Assembly: GCA_022457155.1 (NCBI GenBank)
Contig: JAJGOT010000356.1
Span: 372,001 to 436,000 of the forward strand
From: Cladopsammia gracilis
Lineage: Eukaryota > Cnidaria > Anthozoa > Scleractinia > Dendrophylliidae
Length of the DNA: 64,000 nt
Direction of reading: 5' to 3'
Part shown: one piece after another, positions 42,110-51,700 of the stretch
Position numbering within the stretch: position 1 is the first letter of the stretch
Layout of the letters: each line of letters begins with the position of its first letter
Notes under the pieces: model-generated
Database searches by the model: none
The model's input: only the letters and a program-made list of their open reading frames with translations
What the model was told of the DNA's origin: nothing
Made by a program: the position numbers and the translations under genes

Positions 42110-43507
42110 TTATCTCCTGCGCTTGGTGATCCTTTCAATCATAAAGCCCACAACGGCAAGGATCAGCAGCCAGGCGTGCTCGCCAAGGAAGGATATAACC
42201 TGGCCGGCTGTTTTGAAGATAAAGCTCATGATCGAGCCGATCAAGCCTGGCAGAATGGAGGCAACCTTATTTCCTATTTCTTTAAGCCCATTGCCAATAG
42301 CCTTGGTGCCGGCCTTTAAACCATTCATTGCAGCAATCGTCACAGCGCCTATGACTAGACCTGCAGCCAGAACAACTGCTTGAAGGGTCCAGCCATATTT
42401 CTTGAATATCTCTTTGACCCGTTCTCTCAAAGGCATGCCCCTTTCTCTCTCCTCGATTTCTGTATTATCTCTTGCCAGCTCTTCGACACGTTCTGCCTCT
42501 CGGGCTTCTGCAGCTTCTTTGTCAGAGGGAGAAGTGTTCTCATCCTCTATCACGCGTCTGTCTTCAGCGATTAGTTGTTCAAGTTCTTCTTTTTGTTGTT
42601 TTAGTGCATAAAGCGGCTTATTTGCGTCTATTTTTGCACTAAGTTCATTTATGTTACTGTTTATGTTATTATTGTCGGTCGTGAGTTAGTTGATGTCTTC
42701 TTGTAATTTTTCTGCTTGTTGTGCTGTTTTCTGAAACTGTAGCAGTTGTTTTCTTTTATTTTGATGCTCAGATTCAAGCTTTTTCTTTTCATCTTTCAGC
42801 CTTTGTATTTCTTCTTCATTCAGTGTCCCATGCTGGTTTTCAAGCTCCTGAATCTGGTCATCAACCTGTTTTATTTGATTTCTAAGGACATCCATGTCTT
42901 GCCGAACCTTGTCTCTATCTGCGATCGTTTTTTCCATTTGTTGTTTTTGATTTTGTTTTGCTTGCAGTTCTTGTTGTTTTTGTTTTTGTTCTGCCTGATA
43001 GTCTTTCATCTGATCAAACATTGACTTTCCGAGATAACTTTTGATTTCTTGTGAAAGCTGCGGGTTTTCCCTTAGTTGGCGTGTTACAGCGTTTTTTGTA
43101 AACACAGGATATGCCTTTTTTCCACTGCCAACCATTTTAACGTACAGCCTTGGGTTTCCTTTTTTATCTTTTCCGTAAAATGTTTCGATAGCGTCTTTAT
43201 TCGCATTTGGGTACATGTCTGTGAGGTCTGCCCAAGGCGAAGCTTGTCTTGTTCGTTGAAGCCGCTGGCTTAAGGCATCACCCGCAAGCAGCGGGTCGGT
43301 GTCATCTAAGCCGCTCTGTTCGTGAGGCATTGTATGCATTTCATGTTGTTCACCACCATGATATGGGGTGGATGTGCCGCCCGGTTGAAAGGGGGTTGTT
43401 GTGTCAACTTCTTCTTCTTCGTCGTCATCATCGTGGTCTATATCCCAGTCAAGCCCGGTGTTTTCGTTCTCGCCAGTTGGATCATAGTCATATCCGCCTT
43501 CTGCCAT
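42110..43507 (-). pseudogene. Coiled-coil membrane protein with ochre, 465 codons
   Basis: ATG 43507 opens an acidic, Gly-rich start, a folded region (ITKN, QEIKSYLGKSMFDQMK) and a long Gln/Glu/Lys coiled coil. TAA at 42686-42688 follows. The same frame continues coiled-coil, then KKYGWTLQAVVLAAGLVIG and GEHAWLLILAVVGFMIERI, two or more membrane spans ending in KRRR. The continuity of character shows one gene split by a C-to-T-compatible stop rather than two genes. Probably a structural/membrane component, such as a spike or internal membrane scaffold, by inference only. Confidence 0.6.
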
Positions 43508-43551
43508 GATGTATATAACTATAAATATAAATTTATATATATACTCTGGCT
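43508..43551. promoter_or_regulatory. Divergent TATATATAC promoter
   Basis: 44 bp between the ATGs of the coiled-coil gene and the capsid gene. ATTTATATATATACTC points right, and AGTTATATACATC points left, each 5-15 bp from its ATG. Confidence 0.6.
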
Positions 43552-44811
43552 ATGGCCGTGCAACCCGTGCAACCCAACCTCCTCCCAACTAATGCCGAGA
43601 AGATTCTTGGTGCTATGAAAGCAGAGCGCACCGTAAAGCGCATCACCTTTGAACGCACTTCAGCCAATCCCGGCGAGACCCTGTACGTTACGGTGCCCAA
43701 GCTCAACGAACATGAGGTTATCGTGTCGGGCTCGCTTGCCTTGCTCTTTAACATCGACCTTGCCGGCGGCCACGCAAACAACTATCTTGTACAAAATGTC
43801 TCCAGAGCACTAGTTGACAGGCTTGTTGTGAAGTTTGCCGCCACCACTGTCCAGGACACCGTTGGGTACGATATTTACAAAATCTTTGAGGATCTATTCC
43901 TCTCTGTTGATAAGAGAGACAACATGCTCCCTGAGGGCATCCAGAGTGTAGACTTGAGTAAGATTCGCTCTAGTGCCGGCGACAAGAAGACCTCTGGCGT
44001 GGATGCGGAAAACAAACTGGAGACCATTTACAAAAACAAATACCGCATCAACCTTGACCACCAGATTATAACAGACCACGGCGTCATGTACCCACAGGCA
44101 CTCAACAACGATTTGACATTCGAGATAACGCTCGCCCAGGCTTCCCAAGTTGTCAGGGGTTCAGATACAAGCAAGCTTGTCTACAAGTTGACAAATATCC
44201 AGCTTGAGTACGAGACAATCCGAAGTAAGCAGCTGGCTGACGAGGCAACAAGTGTATACTCTAGCGGAAAGGAGTTTGCCTACGACCATATCATGCGAGA
44301 GGAAGTGGTCCCCTTCTCGAAGGGTTCAGACGCACGGCTGAATCTCAGGGTGAATCCGCAGCGCAGGTCACTGAAAGCCATCCTTCTGCTATTCATCGAA
44401 CCCTACACGGCAGGAGCCAGGGACTCAGAAAAATACTTCAACCCAGACATCACCAAAGTTAATGTCACCATAAACGGCTCCCCCAACAGGATTTACAACG
44501 AAGGCATCAACGGGACCGACATGTGGCGCGAGGTCAGTCGCCTCTTCAAAAAAAAGGGCGATGGCAGGCCCAACATGAATCTAACAAAATATCTCACTGG
44601 CAACAAGTTCGGCCTCCTTATCGACCTTAGATCAATGGCTGATACAACCCTACATGGCAGCGGTCAACGCCTCGTCAACACAAAGGACGGCGTACATCTT
44701 GAGCTCGAAAGGGCAACCTCCGGCTCGGGAAACGTGCACTGCCACATCTACACCATCAGCGACTCACAGATGAACATCATTGATAGACAGCTGCAGGCGG
44801 TTCAGTACTAA
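43552..44811 (+). CDS. Major capsid protein (double jelly-roll) candidate
   Basis: Intact 419-aa frame from ATG 43552. Strand-rich, with RITFERTSANPGETLYVTVP, SLALLFNIDLAGGHANNYLV, LVVKFAATTVQDTVGYDIYK and, in the second half, LKAILLLFIEPYTAGARDSE, FNPDITKVNVTINGSPNRIY and the terminal ISDSQMNIIDRQLQAVQY. This is the protein type I know as widespread and uncharacterised in cnidarian Polintons. Its position right before the packaging ATPase and its size support the MCP role. I cannot confirm the fold without structure prediction. Confidence 0.65.
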   Translation: MAVQPVQPNLLPTNAEKILGAMKAERTVKRITFERTSANPGETLYVTVPKLNEHEVIVSGSLALLFNIDLAGGHANNYLVQNVSRALVDRLVVKFAATTVQDTVGYDIYKIFEDLFLSVDKRDNMLPEGIQSVDLSKIRSSAGDKKTSGVDAENKLETIYKNKYRINLDHQIITDHGVMYPQALNNDLTFEITLAQASQVVRGSDTSKLVYKLTNIQLEYETIRSKQLADEATSVYSSGKEFAYDHIMREEVVPFSKGSDARLNLRVNPQRRSLKAILLLFIEPYTAGARDSEKYFNPDITKVNVTINGSPNRIYNEGINGTDMWREVSRLFKKKGDGRPNMNLTKYLTGNKFGLLIDLRSMADTTLHGSGQRLVNTKDGVHLELERATSGSGNVHCHIYTISDSQMNIIDRQLQAVQY

Positions 44812-44844
44812 ACACATATATATACACATAAAAATATATAGAGA
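44812..44844 (+). promoter_or_regulatory. TATATATAC box for the ATPase gene
   Basis: ACATATATATACAC then AATATATAGAGA precede ATG 44845. Confidence 0.55.
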
Positions 44845-45444
44845 ATGGACCCACGAAAGCTGCCATTCAATGCCCTAATTATCGGCCCGACTAATTCTGG
44901 CAAAACACAATATCTTCTGAATCAGCTGCGTGGCCCCTTCAAGGGCAAGTTTGATTATATTGTTCTCTTCTGCCCAACATTTGTCCACAACAAGACCTAC
45001 GACGGTTTCGTGGACCAGGAGCCACGCATTTTCGTGATTGATTGTCAGCAGCATGAGATTGAAGCATGGTTAACTTTAGCCAGTTATTTCTTCGACGGGA
45101 CAAACACGCTCTTTGTGCTGGATGACTGTGCTGCTTCGAAGGATGTGAAAGGTCGCACGAGTCAACTTGTGAAACTAGGGTTCAGTGCTCGCCACAGCGG
45201 CTTGTCAGTGTGGGTGCTAACCCAACAGTTAACCAGCATTGCGAAACCCTTTAGGGAAAACGTTGCAGCGATTGTGCTTTTTTACACCCCATCAAGCAAA
45301 ACAACGAAGGCCATCTTCGACGACTATGCCGGTGAGCTTGAACAACAAGAGTACAAAGAGTTGATTGCAAAATTAAAGGGGCACAAGTTTTCTCACCTAG
45401 TCTTCTCTCTGCGACATCCCTATGGGGTTGAAGTGAAAATGTGA
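44845..45444 (+). CDS. A32/FtsK-like genome packaging ATPase
   Basis: 199-aa intact protein. Walker A GPTNSGKT at residues 14-21, and Walker B TLFVLDDCAA near residue 90 with the acidic pair. A sensor-like VWVLTQQL follows, and FSARHSGLS lies between. Length and motif spacing fit the packaging ATPases of Polintons, virophages and poxvirus A32. It would hydrolyse ATP to drive DNA into the procapsid. 34 bp downstream of the capsid gene, same strand. Confidence 0.88.
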   Translation: MDPRKLPFNALIIGPTNSGKTQYLLNQLRGPFKGKFDYIVLFCPTFVHNKTYDGFVDQEPRIFVIDCQQHEIEAWLTLASYFFDGTNTLFVLDDCAASKDVKGRTSQLVKLGFSARHSGLSVWVLTQQLTSIAKPFRENVAAIVLFYTPSSKTTKAIFDDYAGELEQQEYKELIAKLKGHKFSHLVFSLRHPYGVEVKM

Positions 45445-45466
45445 AAACATATATATACGCTGAACC
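45445..45466 (+). promoter_or_regulatory. TATATATAC box for the 45467 gene
   Basis: CATATATATACGC lies 6 bp before ATG 45467. Confidence 0.55.
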
Positions 45467-45706
45467 ATGAACACCTCAACCAGTATCCACAAGCTCACGG
45501 TCTTTTCACAACTTCTGGGTGAATTACAGAGTCATGCGGAGGAGATGCAAATACAGATAATCAAAACCGCTGACACGGACGATCTGCGTCTCATGCTTCT
45601 TAACCGCTATCCTTTGAAAGTCACTGTGTGCCCAGCCACCATGACGGGGCTTATACGTGAGGTTGAAAGTCTTTTGCCTGACATTAAGAGAATAATTGAA
45701 AAATAA
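45467..45706 (+). CDS. Small protein, 79 aa
   Basis: A short intact frame with its own TATATATAC box. Helical: IHKLTVFSQLLGELQSHAEE, ending in IREVESLLPDIKRIIEK. No family recognised. Likely an accessory or minor virion protein by position. Confidence 0.55.
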   Translation: MNTSTSIHKLTVFSQLLGELQSHAEEMQIQIIKTADTDDLRLMLLNRYPLKVTVCPATMTGLIREVESLLPDIKRIIEK

Positions 45707-45725
45707 ATACATAATAATATACGCA
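45707..45725 (+). promoter_or_regulatory. ATATAC box for the 45726 gene
   Basis: ATAATAATATACGC lies directly before ATG 45726. Shorter than the other boxes. Confidence 0.45.
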
Positions 45726-46349
45726 ATGGCAACAAACCTCCAAGAAGACATGCCCGCATTTGATAATGAAATCATGCAGCTGCTAGAGGCAACCCCTGAT
45801 AGCTCCTTGCCATCAGCGATTCCTGAAGTCTTAACAGGTCCAGACACTCCAGCTCAACGCGAGAAACTGGCAGTCCTTGTTTCAACCGGCAAATCAAAAG
45901 AGGCCATCGGTGCCCAGCTCACACACGAGCAGGTGAAACGCCTGACAGATAAACAGGTTGAAAAGTACTACAAAAGGTATGAAGCCTATGTCGGTAACAA
46001 GACGACCGAGTCTCTGATTGACAGCGTTATAATGTTCGCAACCAAAGGCGCCGGCATGGTTGTTAAGATTGACGATGTGGAGGCCCTGCAGAAAGAACTC
46101 AAAAATGACTACATGATTAACCAGGAACTTTCATCTCTTGCTGGAAACCTTGCACTGCGTTGTGGGCGCTTCTTGGCCTTGGCCAATGCTGTTTTGATCA
46201 CTACAAAACACATCGACTTCAAAAAGGAGCCAGAAGAGTTACCCCTTCAACCTGCTCCACCTGTACACCCAAGCAGAGACGGTGAAGGTTATCCACTCGA
46301 GGGTTTTGATGAAGTTGACACATGTTTTGATGAAATTTTTGACACATAA
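45726..46349 (+). CDS. Hypothetical protein, 207 aa
   Basis: ATG 45726 is preferred over an earlier non-ATG opening because the ATATAC box precedes it. An acidic N terminus with PDTPAQREKLAVLVSTGKSK, a Lys-rich helix (TDKQVEKYYKRYEAYVGNKT), then ESLIDSVIMFATKGAGMVVK and ELSSLAGNLALRCGRFLALA, two moderately hydrophobic helices. Acidic tail. Unknown family; structural or scaffold role possible. Confidence 0.6.
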   Translation: MATNLQEDMPAFDNEIMQLLEATPDSSLPSAIPEVLTGPDTPAQREKLAVLVSTGKSKEAIGAQLTHEQVKRLTDKQVEKYYKRYEAYVGNKTTESLIDSVIMFATKGAGMVVKIDDVEALQKELKNDYMINQELSSLAGNLALRCGRFLALANAVLITTKHIDFKKEPEELPLQPAPPVHPSRDGEGYPLEGFDEVDTCFDEIFDT

Positions 46350-46425
46350 TCTGACAGGAACCTGGCAGAAACCTGGCAGGAACCTGACAGAAACCTGGCA
46401 GAAACCTGACAGAAACCACGAAGGT
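46350..46425. repeat. ~11-12-bp minisatellite
   Basis: About six imperfect copies of CAGAAACCTGG/CAGGAACCTGA after the stop of the 45726 gene. Confidence 0.85.
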
Positions 46426-46437
46426 TTGAAATAAAAA

Positions 46438-46453
46438 ATATACATATATATAC
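46438..46453 (+). promoter_or_regulatory. TATATATAC box for the 46454 gene
   Basis: AATATACATATATATAC abuts ATG 46454. Confidence 0.6.
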
Positions 46454-47074
46454 ATGATGGCTCAACCACTCGAGACGGTGCCTGAAGAAACAGTCGCGCC
46501 AGCAGCACACACAAACAACACGCACGTTACCTCTGATACCCCAAAGACTGCTCCAGCCAAAAACCCTGGTCGTGTTGCTTCTGGCAAAAGGCTTGCTGAG
46601 CGCAACCGCCTGGCAAGAGAGGCAAAAAAACAAGCACAAGCTGCTAAAGCAACAAATGAGCCTGCCCCAAACTCGGCACCCCAAAACTCGACAAATGAAG
46701 AAGCTAGCAGCAACTCTGGTTTCTGGATTATAACGGTTGTCGGCGTAATTATATCCGCTTGGGGCGTCTATTACCAACGCGAGGCCATTATGAATACACT
46801 TAGACGCAAAGCCCCGACCCCAGACCCTGCGCCGGCAGTGGTGAATGAAGTTCAAACTCCCCACCACCGAGACGAAGAATTCGCGAGATGGAGTAAAAAA
46901 CATATATATACTACTATGGCAAATCTCTTTCAAGGCTTCGTAAACGGGGCTGCAATCGGAGGTATTCTTTTTGTTATGCTTAAATTCAACATTGCCGCCC
47001 TAAAAACAGTTTGGCAATTAGCAACACAACAGATCAACGAGACAACGCATAATGAAGAGTCGACTGAAATTTAA
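46454..47074 (+). CDS. Basic/membrane protein, possibly two fused genes
   Basis: The 206-aa frame starts MMAQPLETVPEE. It has a basic Ala/Lys/Arg segment (SGKRLAERNRLAREAKKQAQ), a transmembrane span (FWIITVVGVIISAWGVYYQ) and a Pro-rich linker. At residues ~150-154 the frame encodes HIYTT, which is a CATATATATACTACT box, followed at once by ATG 46916 of a 52-residue membrane peptide (MANLFQGFVNGAAIGGILFV...). This strongly suggests that the second part is, or was, an independent gene with its own promoter, now in frame with the first. Function unknown. Confidence 0.6.
   Translation: MMAQPLETVPEETVAPAAHTNNTHVTSDTPKTAPAKNPGRVASGKRLAERNRLAREAKKQAQAAKATNEPAPNSAPQNSTNEEASSNSGFWIITVVGVIISAWGVYYQREAIMNTLRRKAPTPDPAPAVVNEVQTPHHRDEEFARWSKKHIYTTMANLFQGFVNGAAIGGILFVMLKFNIAALKTVWQLATQQINETTHNEESTEI
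46902..46915 (+). promoter_or_regulatory. Internal TATATATAC box
   Basis: ATATATATACTACT lies inside the upstream reading frame and directly before ATG 46916. Confidence 0.45.
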
Positions 47075-47079
47075 AATCT

Positions 47080-47091
47080 TATATATACACC
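47080..47091 (+). promoter_or_regulatory. TATATATAC box for the 47092 gene
   Basis: TATATATACACC ends at ATG 47092. Confidence 0.6.
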
Positions 47092-47313
47092 ATGTCTGAC
47101 AACAAGCTCGTGAAAGCTGTTCTTGATGCGGCCACAATAACTGGTCTTGTCGCAACTATTGGCTGGGTTGGCAAAAAGGTCGTCAAGGAAAATCTCACAG
47201 CCGACCCCAGCTCGAGTCTCATGAACTACGTGAAGTTCACTGCTGCCATGGCTGGGAGCATAGCTCTCAAGAAATACCTCGAGGACCAGAAGATCCTCCC
47301 TGCCTCAATGTAA
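47092..47313 (+). CDS. Small membrane protein, 73 aa
   Basis: Intact. Hydrophobic stretches ATITGLVATIGWVGKKVV and YVKFTAAMAGSIALKKYL suggest one or two membrane-associated helices. 17 bp after the previous stop. Candidate minor virion membrane protein; family unknown. Confidence 0.6.
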   Translation: MSDNKLVKAVLDAATITGLVATIGWVGKKVVKENLTADPSSSLMNYVKFTAAMAGSIALKKYLEDQKILPASM

Positions 47314-47330
47314 ATCATATATATATAGCA
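47314..47330 (+). promoter_or_regulatory. TATATATA box for the 47331 gene
   Basis: CATATATATATAGC lies directly before ATG 47331. Confidence 0.6.
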
Positions 47331-47759
47331 ATGGCCTCAATCGCTATTATGGTTGGTGGAGCAATTTTAAATGCCGCTGCTTTCACTGGGGGCAACTATC
47401 TCGCAAAATATCTTTCCGGCGACAGTGGGAAAGCCGCTCTGGATGAGAAGATCAGACACGACAAGGCGTTAGAGGCCTATCAAGCGGCCTACGCTAAATA
47501 TCAGAAAGACCGCACAAAGCTCCTCGACTGGATTGCCAGCAATGATCGGATCAAAGATCAAGCGAAACACAACTTTCAAGACACTGACCAAGCTCTAGTG
47601 CTCTACAACCAAACACATCGGGAGCAGCAAATAACACTCCCCAAAGAGCCCGAGTTCTCTGACTTTTATAAACCAGGCCCACAGCAGAAACAAGGCGAAC
47701 TCTTGTTTGTCGGCACTGGCGCACTCGCCCTTGGCTATGCGGCGTTTCGCTTTCTGTAA
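47331..47759 (+). CDS. Membrane protein with helical ectodomain, 142 aa
   Basis: An N-terminal hydrophobic Gly/Ala segment (IAIMVGGAILNAAAFTGGNY), a charged helical middle (LEAYQAAYAKYQKDRTKLLD) and a C-terminal tail anchor (LLFVGTGALALGYAAFRFL). The tail resembles that of the 40262 protein (GALALAGF). Intact. Likely membrane or virion component. Confidence 0.6.
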   Translation: MASIAIMVGGAILNAAAFTGGNYLAKYLSGDSGKAALDEKIRHDKALEAYQAAYAKYQKDRTKLLDWIASNDRIKDQAKHNFQDTDQALVLYNQTHREQQITLPKEPEFSDFYKPGPQQKQGELLFVGTGALALGYAAFRFL

Positions 47760-47771
47760 ACACATATGTAT
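47760..47771 (+). promoter_or_regulatory. ATATGTATA box for integrase
   Basis: ACATATGTAT directly precedes ATG 47772, which is therefore preferred over ATG 47766 that lies within the box. Confidence 0.45.
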
Positions 47772-48743
47772 ATGGAGGCGAAACTCTCAAAGGTCTATTA
47801 CGGCCCCAAAGGCTATTGGAAAGGACTTGCCGCTGTCAAAAAGCTAGCTGCAGCAGCCAAGGTATCTGAAGAGGTGGCAAAGAAATGGCTTGTCAAACAA
47901 GCCCTTTGGCAAGTTTACCTCCCCGCACCACGCCATATCCCTCGACCCAAGTTTGATGTTCAAACTCCTAATGCCGTGCATCAAGCAGATCTACTGTTTT
48001 TGCCACACGACAAACTGCCTCATGGGAGGAAAATTTACAAATATGCTTTGACAGTTGTTGATGTGGCTAGCCGTTACAAAGCAGCAGAGTCTGATGAAGT
48101 TTCGAAGGCGCTTACACGTATTTACAGACGCGGGCCTTTGAAATGGCCACAACTGTTGCAAGTTGACCCGGGAACAGAGTTTATGGGAGCTGTGACTAAA
48201 GAGACTGGGGCTCATAAAGCAACCATTCGTCGTGGACGTGTTGATATCCACAGAGACCAAGGGATTGTTGAAAGATTCAACAGAACCCTGGCTGAACGAT
48301 TGTTTGGTTACCAGTACGCAGTTGAAATGAATCTGCCCTCTGGCCGTTCGACCGCTTGGGTTAAAAGATTGCCAGATGTTGTCTCTGCCTTGAACAATGA
48401 AGTAACTAGATTAACTGGCAAGAAGCCCGCACAAGCAATCAAAGAGAAAGCAACATCAGCCAAGCCCGCGACCCCATATGCTAGACCAGTTGGCAAGAAG
48501 GAAAAGAAGCTCCCTCCTAGGGTTAATTTGCGATATCTGTATTACCCCGGTGAGCTTGAGGGTGGTAGTCGACGAGCGACAGATCCGATCTGGTCCTTGA
48601 AAGTATATAACATCGAAAGGGTTGATACTAAGCCAGATGCGCCTGTCGTGTATTATCTGTACGACGGCCCCAAGCGGGGGTTTGTGCGTGAGGAGTTGAT
48701 GGTTGTTCCGCCGGGCACTCAGTTGCCTCCGGTGTCTTTGTGA
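47772..48743 (+). CDS. int: DDE (rve) integrase
   Basis: Intact, ~323 aa. The N-terminal helical region KLAAAAKVSEEVAKKWLVKQ replaces the usual zinc domain. The catalytic core has D at residue ~72 (AVHQADLLFL), VVDVASRYKA, D at ~131 (LQVDPGTEF) and E at ~166 (GIVERFNRTL), with 34 residues between the last two, the retroviral-integrase spacing. The C-terminal domain is beta-rich (PPRVNLRYLYYPGE ... IWSLKVYNIERV). It catalyses strand transfer of the element ends into target DNA, consistent with the observed short target duplication. The 3' end overlaps PolB by 25 bp, convergently. Confidence 0.9.
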   Translation: MEAKLSKVYYGPKGYWKGLAAVKKLAAAAKVSEEVAKKWLVKQALWQVYLPAPRHIPRPKFDVQTPNAVHQADLLFLPHDKLPHGRKIYKYALTVVDVASRYKAAESDEVSKALTRIYRRGPLKWPQLLQVDPGTEFMGAVTKETGAHKATIRRGRVDIHRDQGIVERFNRTLAERLFGYQYAVEMNLPSGRSTAWVKRLPDVVSALNNEVTRLTGKKPAQAIKEKATSAKPATPYARPVGKKEKKLPPRVNLRYLYYPGELEGGSRRATDPIWSLKVYNIERVDTKPDAPVVYYLYDGPKRGFVREELMVVPPGTQLPPVSL

Positions 48744-51700
48744 CCATATGCAAGCGTATGGACGCCATCGTCTTTTATCCAGCGCTTTGAATCAAAGGGC
48801 GAGAGTGTTGTCTTGTTTAGATGCACGCCATAGATCTGGTGATTCACACTTCGAAGCATGTCCATCCCGTGTTTGAAGGCCTCCTTTCTGAAGAGGGCGT
48901 CTTTGTAGTTCTGGTGTGTGATCTCCTTCTTCGTCACAGCCTTGGTGGTGCCCTTCGCCTTCTTGATGTTCTTCTGACTGCCAAGCATGATTGAGTACAT
49001 CTTTGAGCGCAGGCAGATCACTTCAGAGATAGGAGCGCCAGCGCACTCATCCTTCATCTTGCCGATGACCTTCTTGTTTAGCTGGCTGTGAAGAAAGTGG
49101 TCTTTCGGGTAGTCGCTTGTGTCGTAGAGCTCATCGAGGCGATTCTCCATGTCCTTGTAGACATCCTCTGTCTTGATCTCTAGAAGCAGACTGTCTGTGT
49201 CTGTGTAAAGTAGGTCTACGCGCGGGCCGTACTTAAACTTGAGGTACTTATAGTAGAAGTCGTACATCAGAGTTTTAGAAAGATCAAGAATGCACATGCC
49301 GGTGTAGACTGGACGTTTGAGTAAGATTTTGTCCTTGTGCATTTGAATCCCTGCAAGATTTTCACCAAAGACTGTTGCTCTGGCGAACAGTGGGCTTGAG
49401 ATAAGCTTTCTCAACTTGTCTGTCTCATTAGCACGAACAAGCCTCATATCAATGCGCTTTCTGAGGTTCTCCATGGTCTTACCAAAGACAGAGTTGTTCA
49501 TCAGCTTGAAGAAGTTCTTTTCGAACTCAGAAGTGGCTTGCTTTCTTAGTTCTGTGTTCAGCCTTATGTAAGGCTCCATCCAAGGCTTCTGCTCGAATTT
49601 GAGGATTCGATGAATCTTTTTCAACTTCATGCCTAGCTCTAGGTAAAGCTGAAGATTCCTGTAGTGTAGAACATATCTGTCTTTGTTTTTGAGGGTTAGG
49701 AGCAACTTCTCTGTCTTATCCTCTGCCTGTCCCTCTATCAATGCCCTTTGATAAGGAGACATCCATGACTTTGCGACACTATGCTTTTCTGGTGCTAGAG
49801 GGTAAGCATTGTGTTCATCGTGCAACTCCTCGGGGTATTCTAGATCAACCTCAAGGATGTAGCCAATCTTTCTGTTTGGGGACCACTTCCTGATTTGGTG
49901 TTGTGTTGGGTACACTAGGCACCATTGAAAGTTGCCAACAGGTAGTGGTTGACTCATGGCCCAACCGTAAAGATTGTTTGCATCGAAGTACATGATGTAG
50001 CTGGTTTCTTGATCTGGGTTGTGGTCATCAAGAAAAGGGTTGTTCGCTTTGCAGAAGCGCCTGCTCTCCATTGAAATGCCGCCACGCATGCCCTTTTCGA
50101 CAAAGAGGTGCATGTTTATGTCTGTGAGCAGTTCTAGGTTGATTCCTGTGTATTTCAAAAGAGCGTCCCAGCTGAGGCCCGGTGCTGTATAGTAATGCGC
50201 AGGGTCAAGTTTGTAGTGCTTGAGGCATGTTTTTCTGAAGTTCTCGAAGACATCTGCAAGGAGGAGTACATCTGTCTCTAGGTAAAGATCATGATACTCG
50301 CCGAGGTCTTTACATTCGAACGTCTCCCACACTTTCTGCGCATGAGTGTAGTCTTCATCACTGATGTGCTCCTTTTTGAGCTCGCTATAGAACGCGCTCT
50401 TCTCTGGGAGTGACTTCTCATCAAACCGTCTCCAAGAGTCCATGTACTCGTATGGATAGTTTCCTTTTTGCAGAAGGAGCTTGAGTTTATTGGGGTCCTT
50501 TTGATGGTTTGTCATGATTGTAAAGGACTCTGGTTCGTTTGATTTAACCAGATTATCGAGGCTCGACTGCATGAACTGCAAGCTATCGATAAACCTTAAG
50601 TTGCCAAGAGAGAAAGAAATGTACTTCTCCATATTTGTCGGGATGCACTTCAGATCAGATTGTACTTCAGCTATACCGCTCATGATATGATGTGCATCGT
50701 AGCCCTTCAAGTTGTGAAAGATAACAGGGATTGTAACAGTTTCCGGGTTGATTCTGAAGTGATTCAGATTACATGCGTTGTGAGCAGCGCCTCGATACTT
50801 GCCTGTTATGTGGCAGTGATCTAAAACAGCGTCTCTCATGAAGTCTCGTACAAGAGACTCACCGCGGAAGAGGCAATTAGCTTGCTCAAAGTTGGGCTTT
50901 GTTTTTTGTTGCCTTTTGTTTCTTGGGCCTATGAAGGGTGACGCCTCCAAACGCCCTGTTTCTTCGTTTTGGATGTAGGTTTTAAATGCATTGGTGTAGC
51001 ATTTGTTAGTTTTGCGATGAACAAGACCCACGTACCCTCCCGTGTTCGGATCGTAGACTTCGATAGAGTCTTTGAAGTTCTCTTTGTAGAGATCATAATC
51101 ACAAATGCTGCAGAAATTTGCATTGTTGAAGTCAGCCCAGTCTGCTCGTGTCATTGATACGGGCTTCTTTTGATGAAGTTCGTCTCTTATCTCCCTCTCT
51201 AACAATTGTATGTAATGTAGAAACCCCTCAACCGCGTCCTCACCTCTGTATAAGTATGGGCCTTTTGTTTTGAGATCAGAGCGAACAGCCATCATAGAGA
51301 ACCCGCATGGTGTATGTACTGATGTTTTGGTTGTGCTGCTTTCTTTTGGGTGTGGCTTGCACGTGTCGATTTTTGTAACGAGACTTTCGAAGTCAGGGTA
51401 GATAACGTAAGGCACTTTCATCTGGTTCTGGTAGTTCTCGAAACGCAGGATGTTTTCACCATCTTTGGGCATTTCAGTTCGAACCGGCCTGCCTTTGATA
51501 CCTCTGCAGTCAATCAGATATTTGTTGGAAACATCTTGCGATGAAAACCCTTGAAGGCATAGTTCGCAGAAATGAATCTTTCGGCCTGCCTCATAGTTGC
51601 TATGAAGAAGCCTGCTTAGGCTTTTTATGTAGCAGTAGTGTGTGTTATTTTCATTGGTTATCAGCATTAGGTTGATTCGCCTTATATCAGGATCTTGTAC

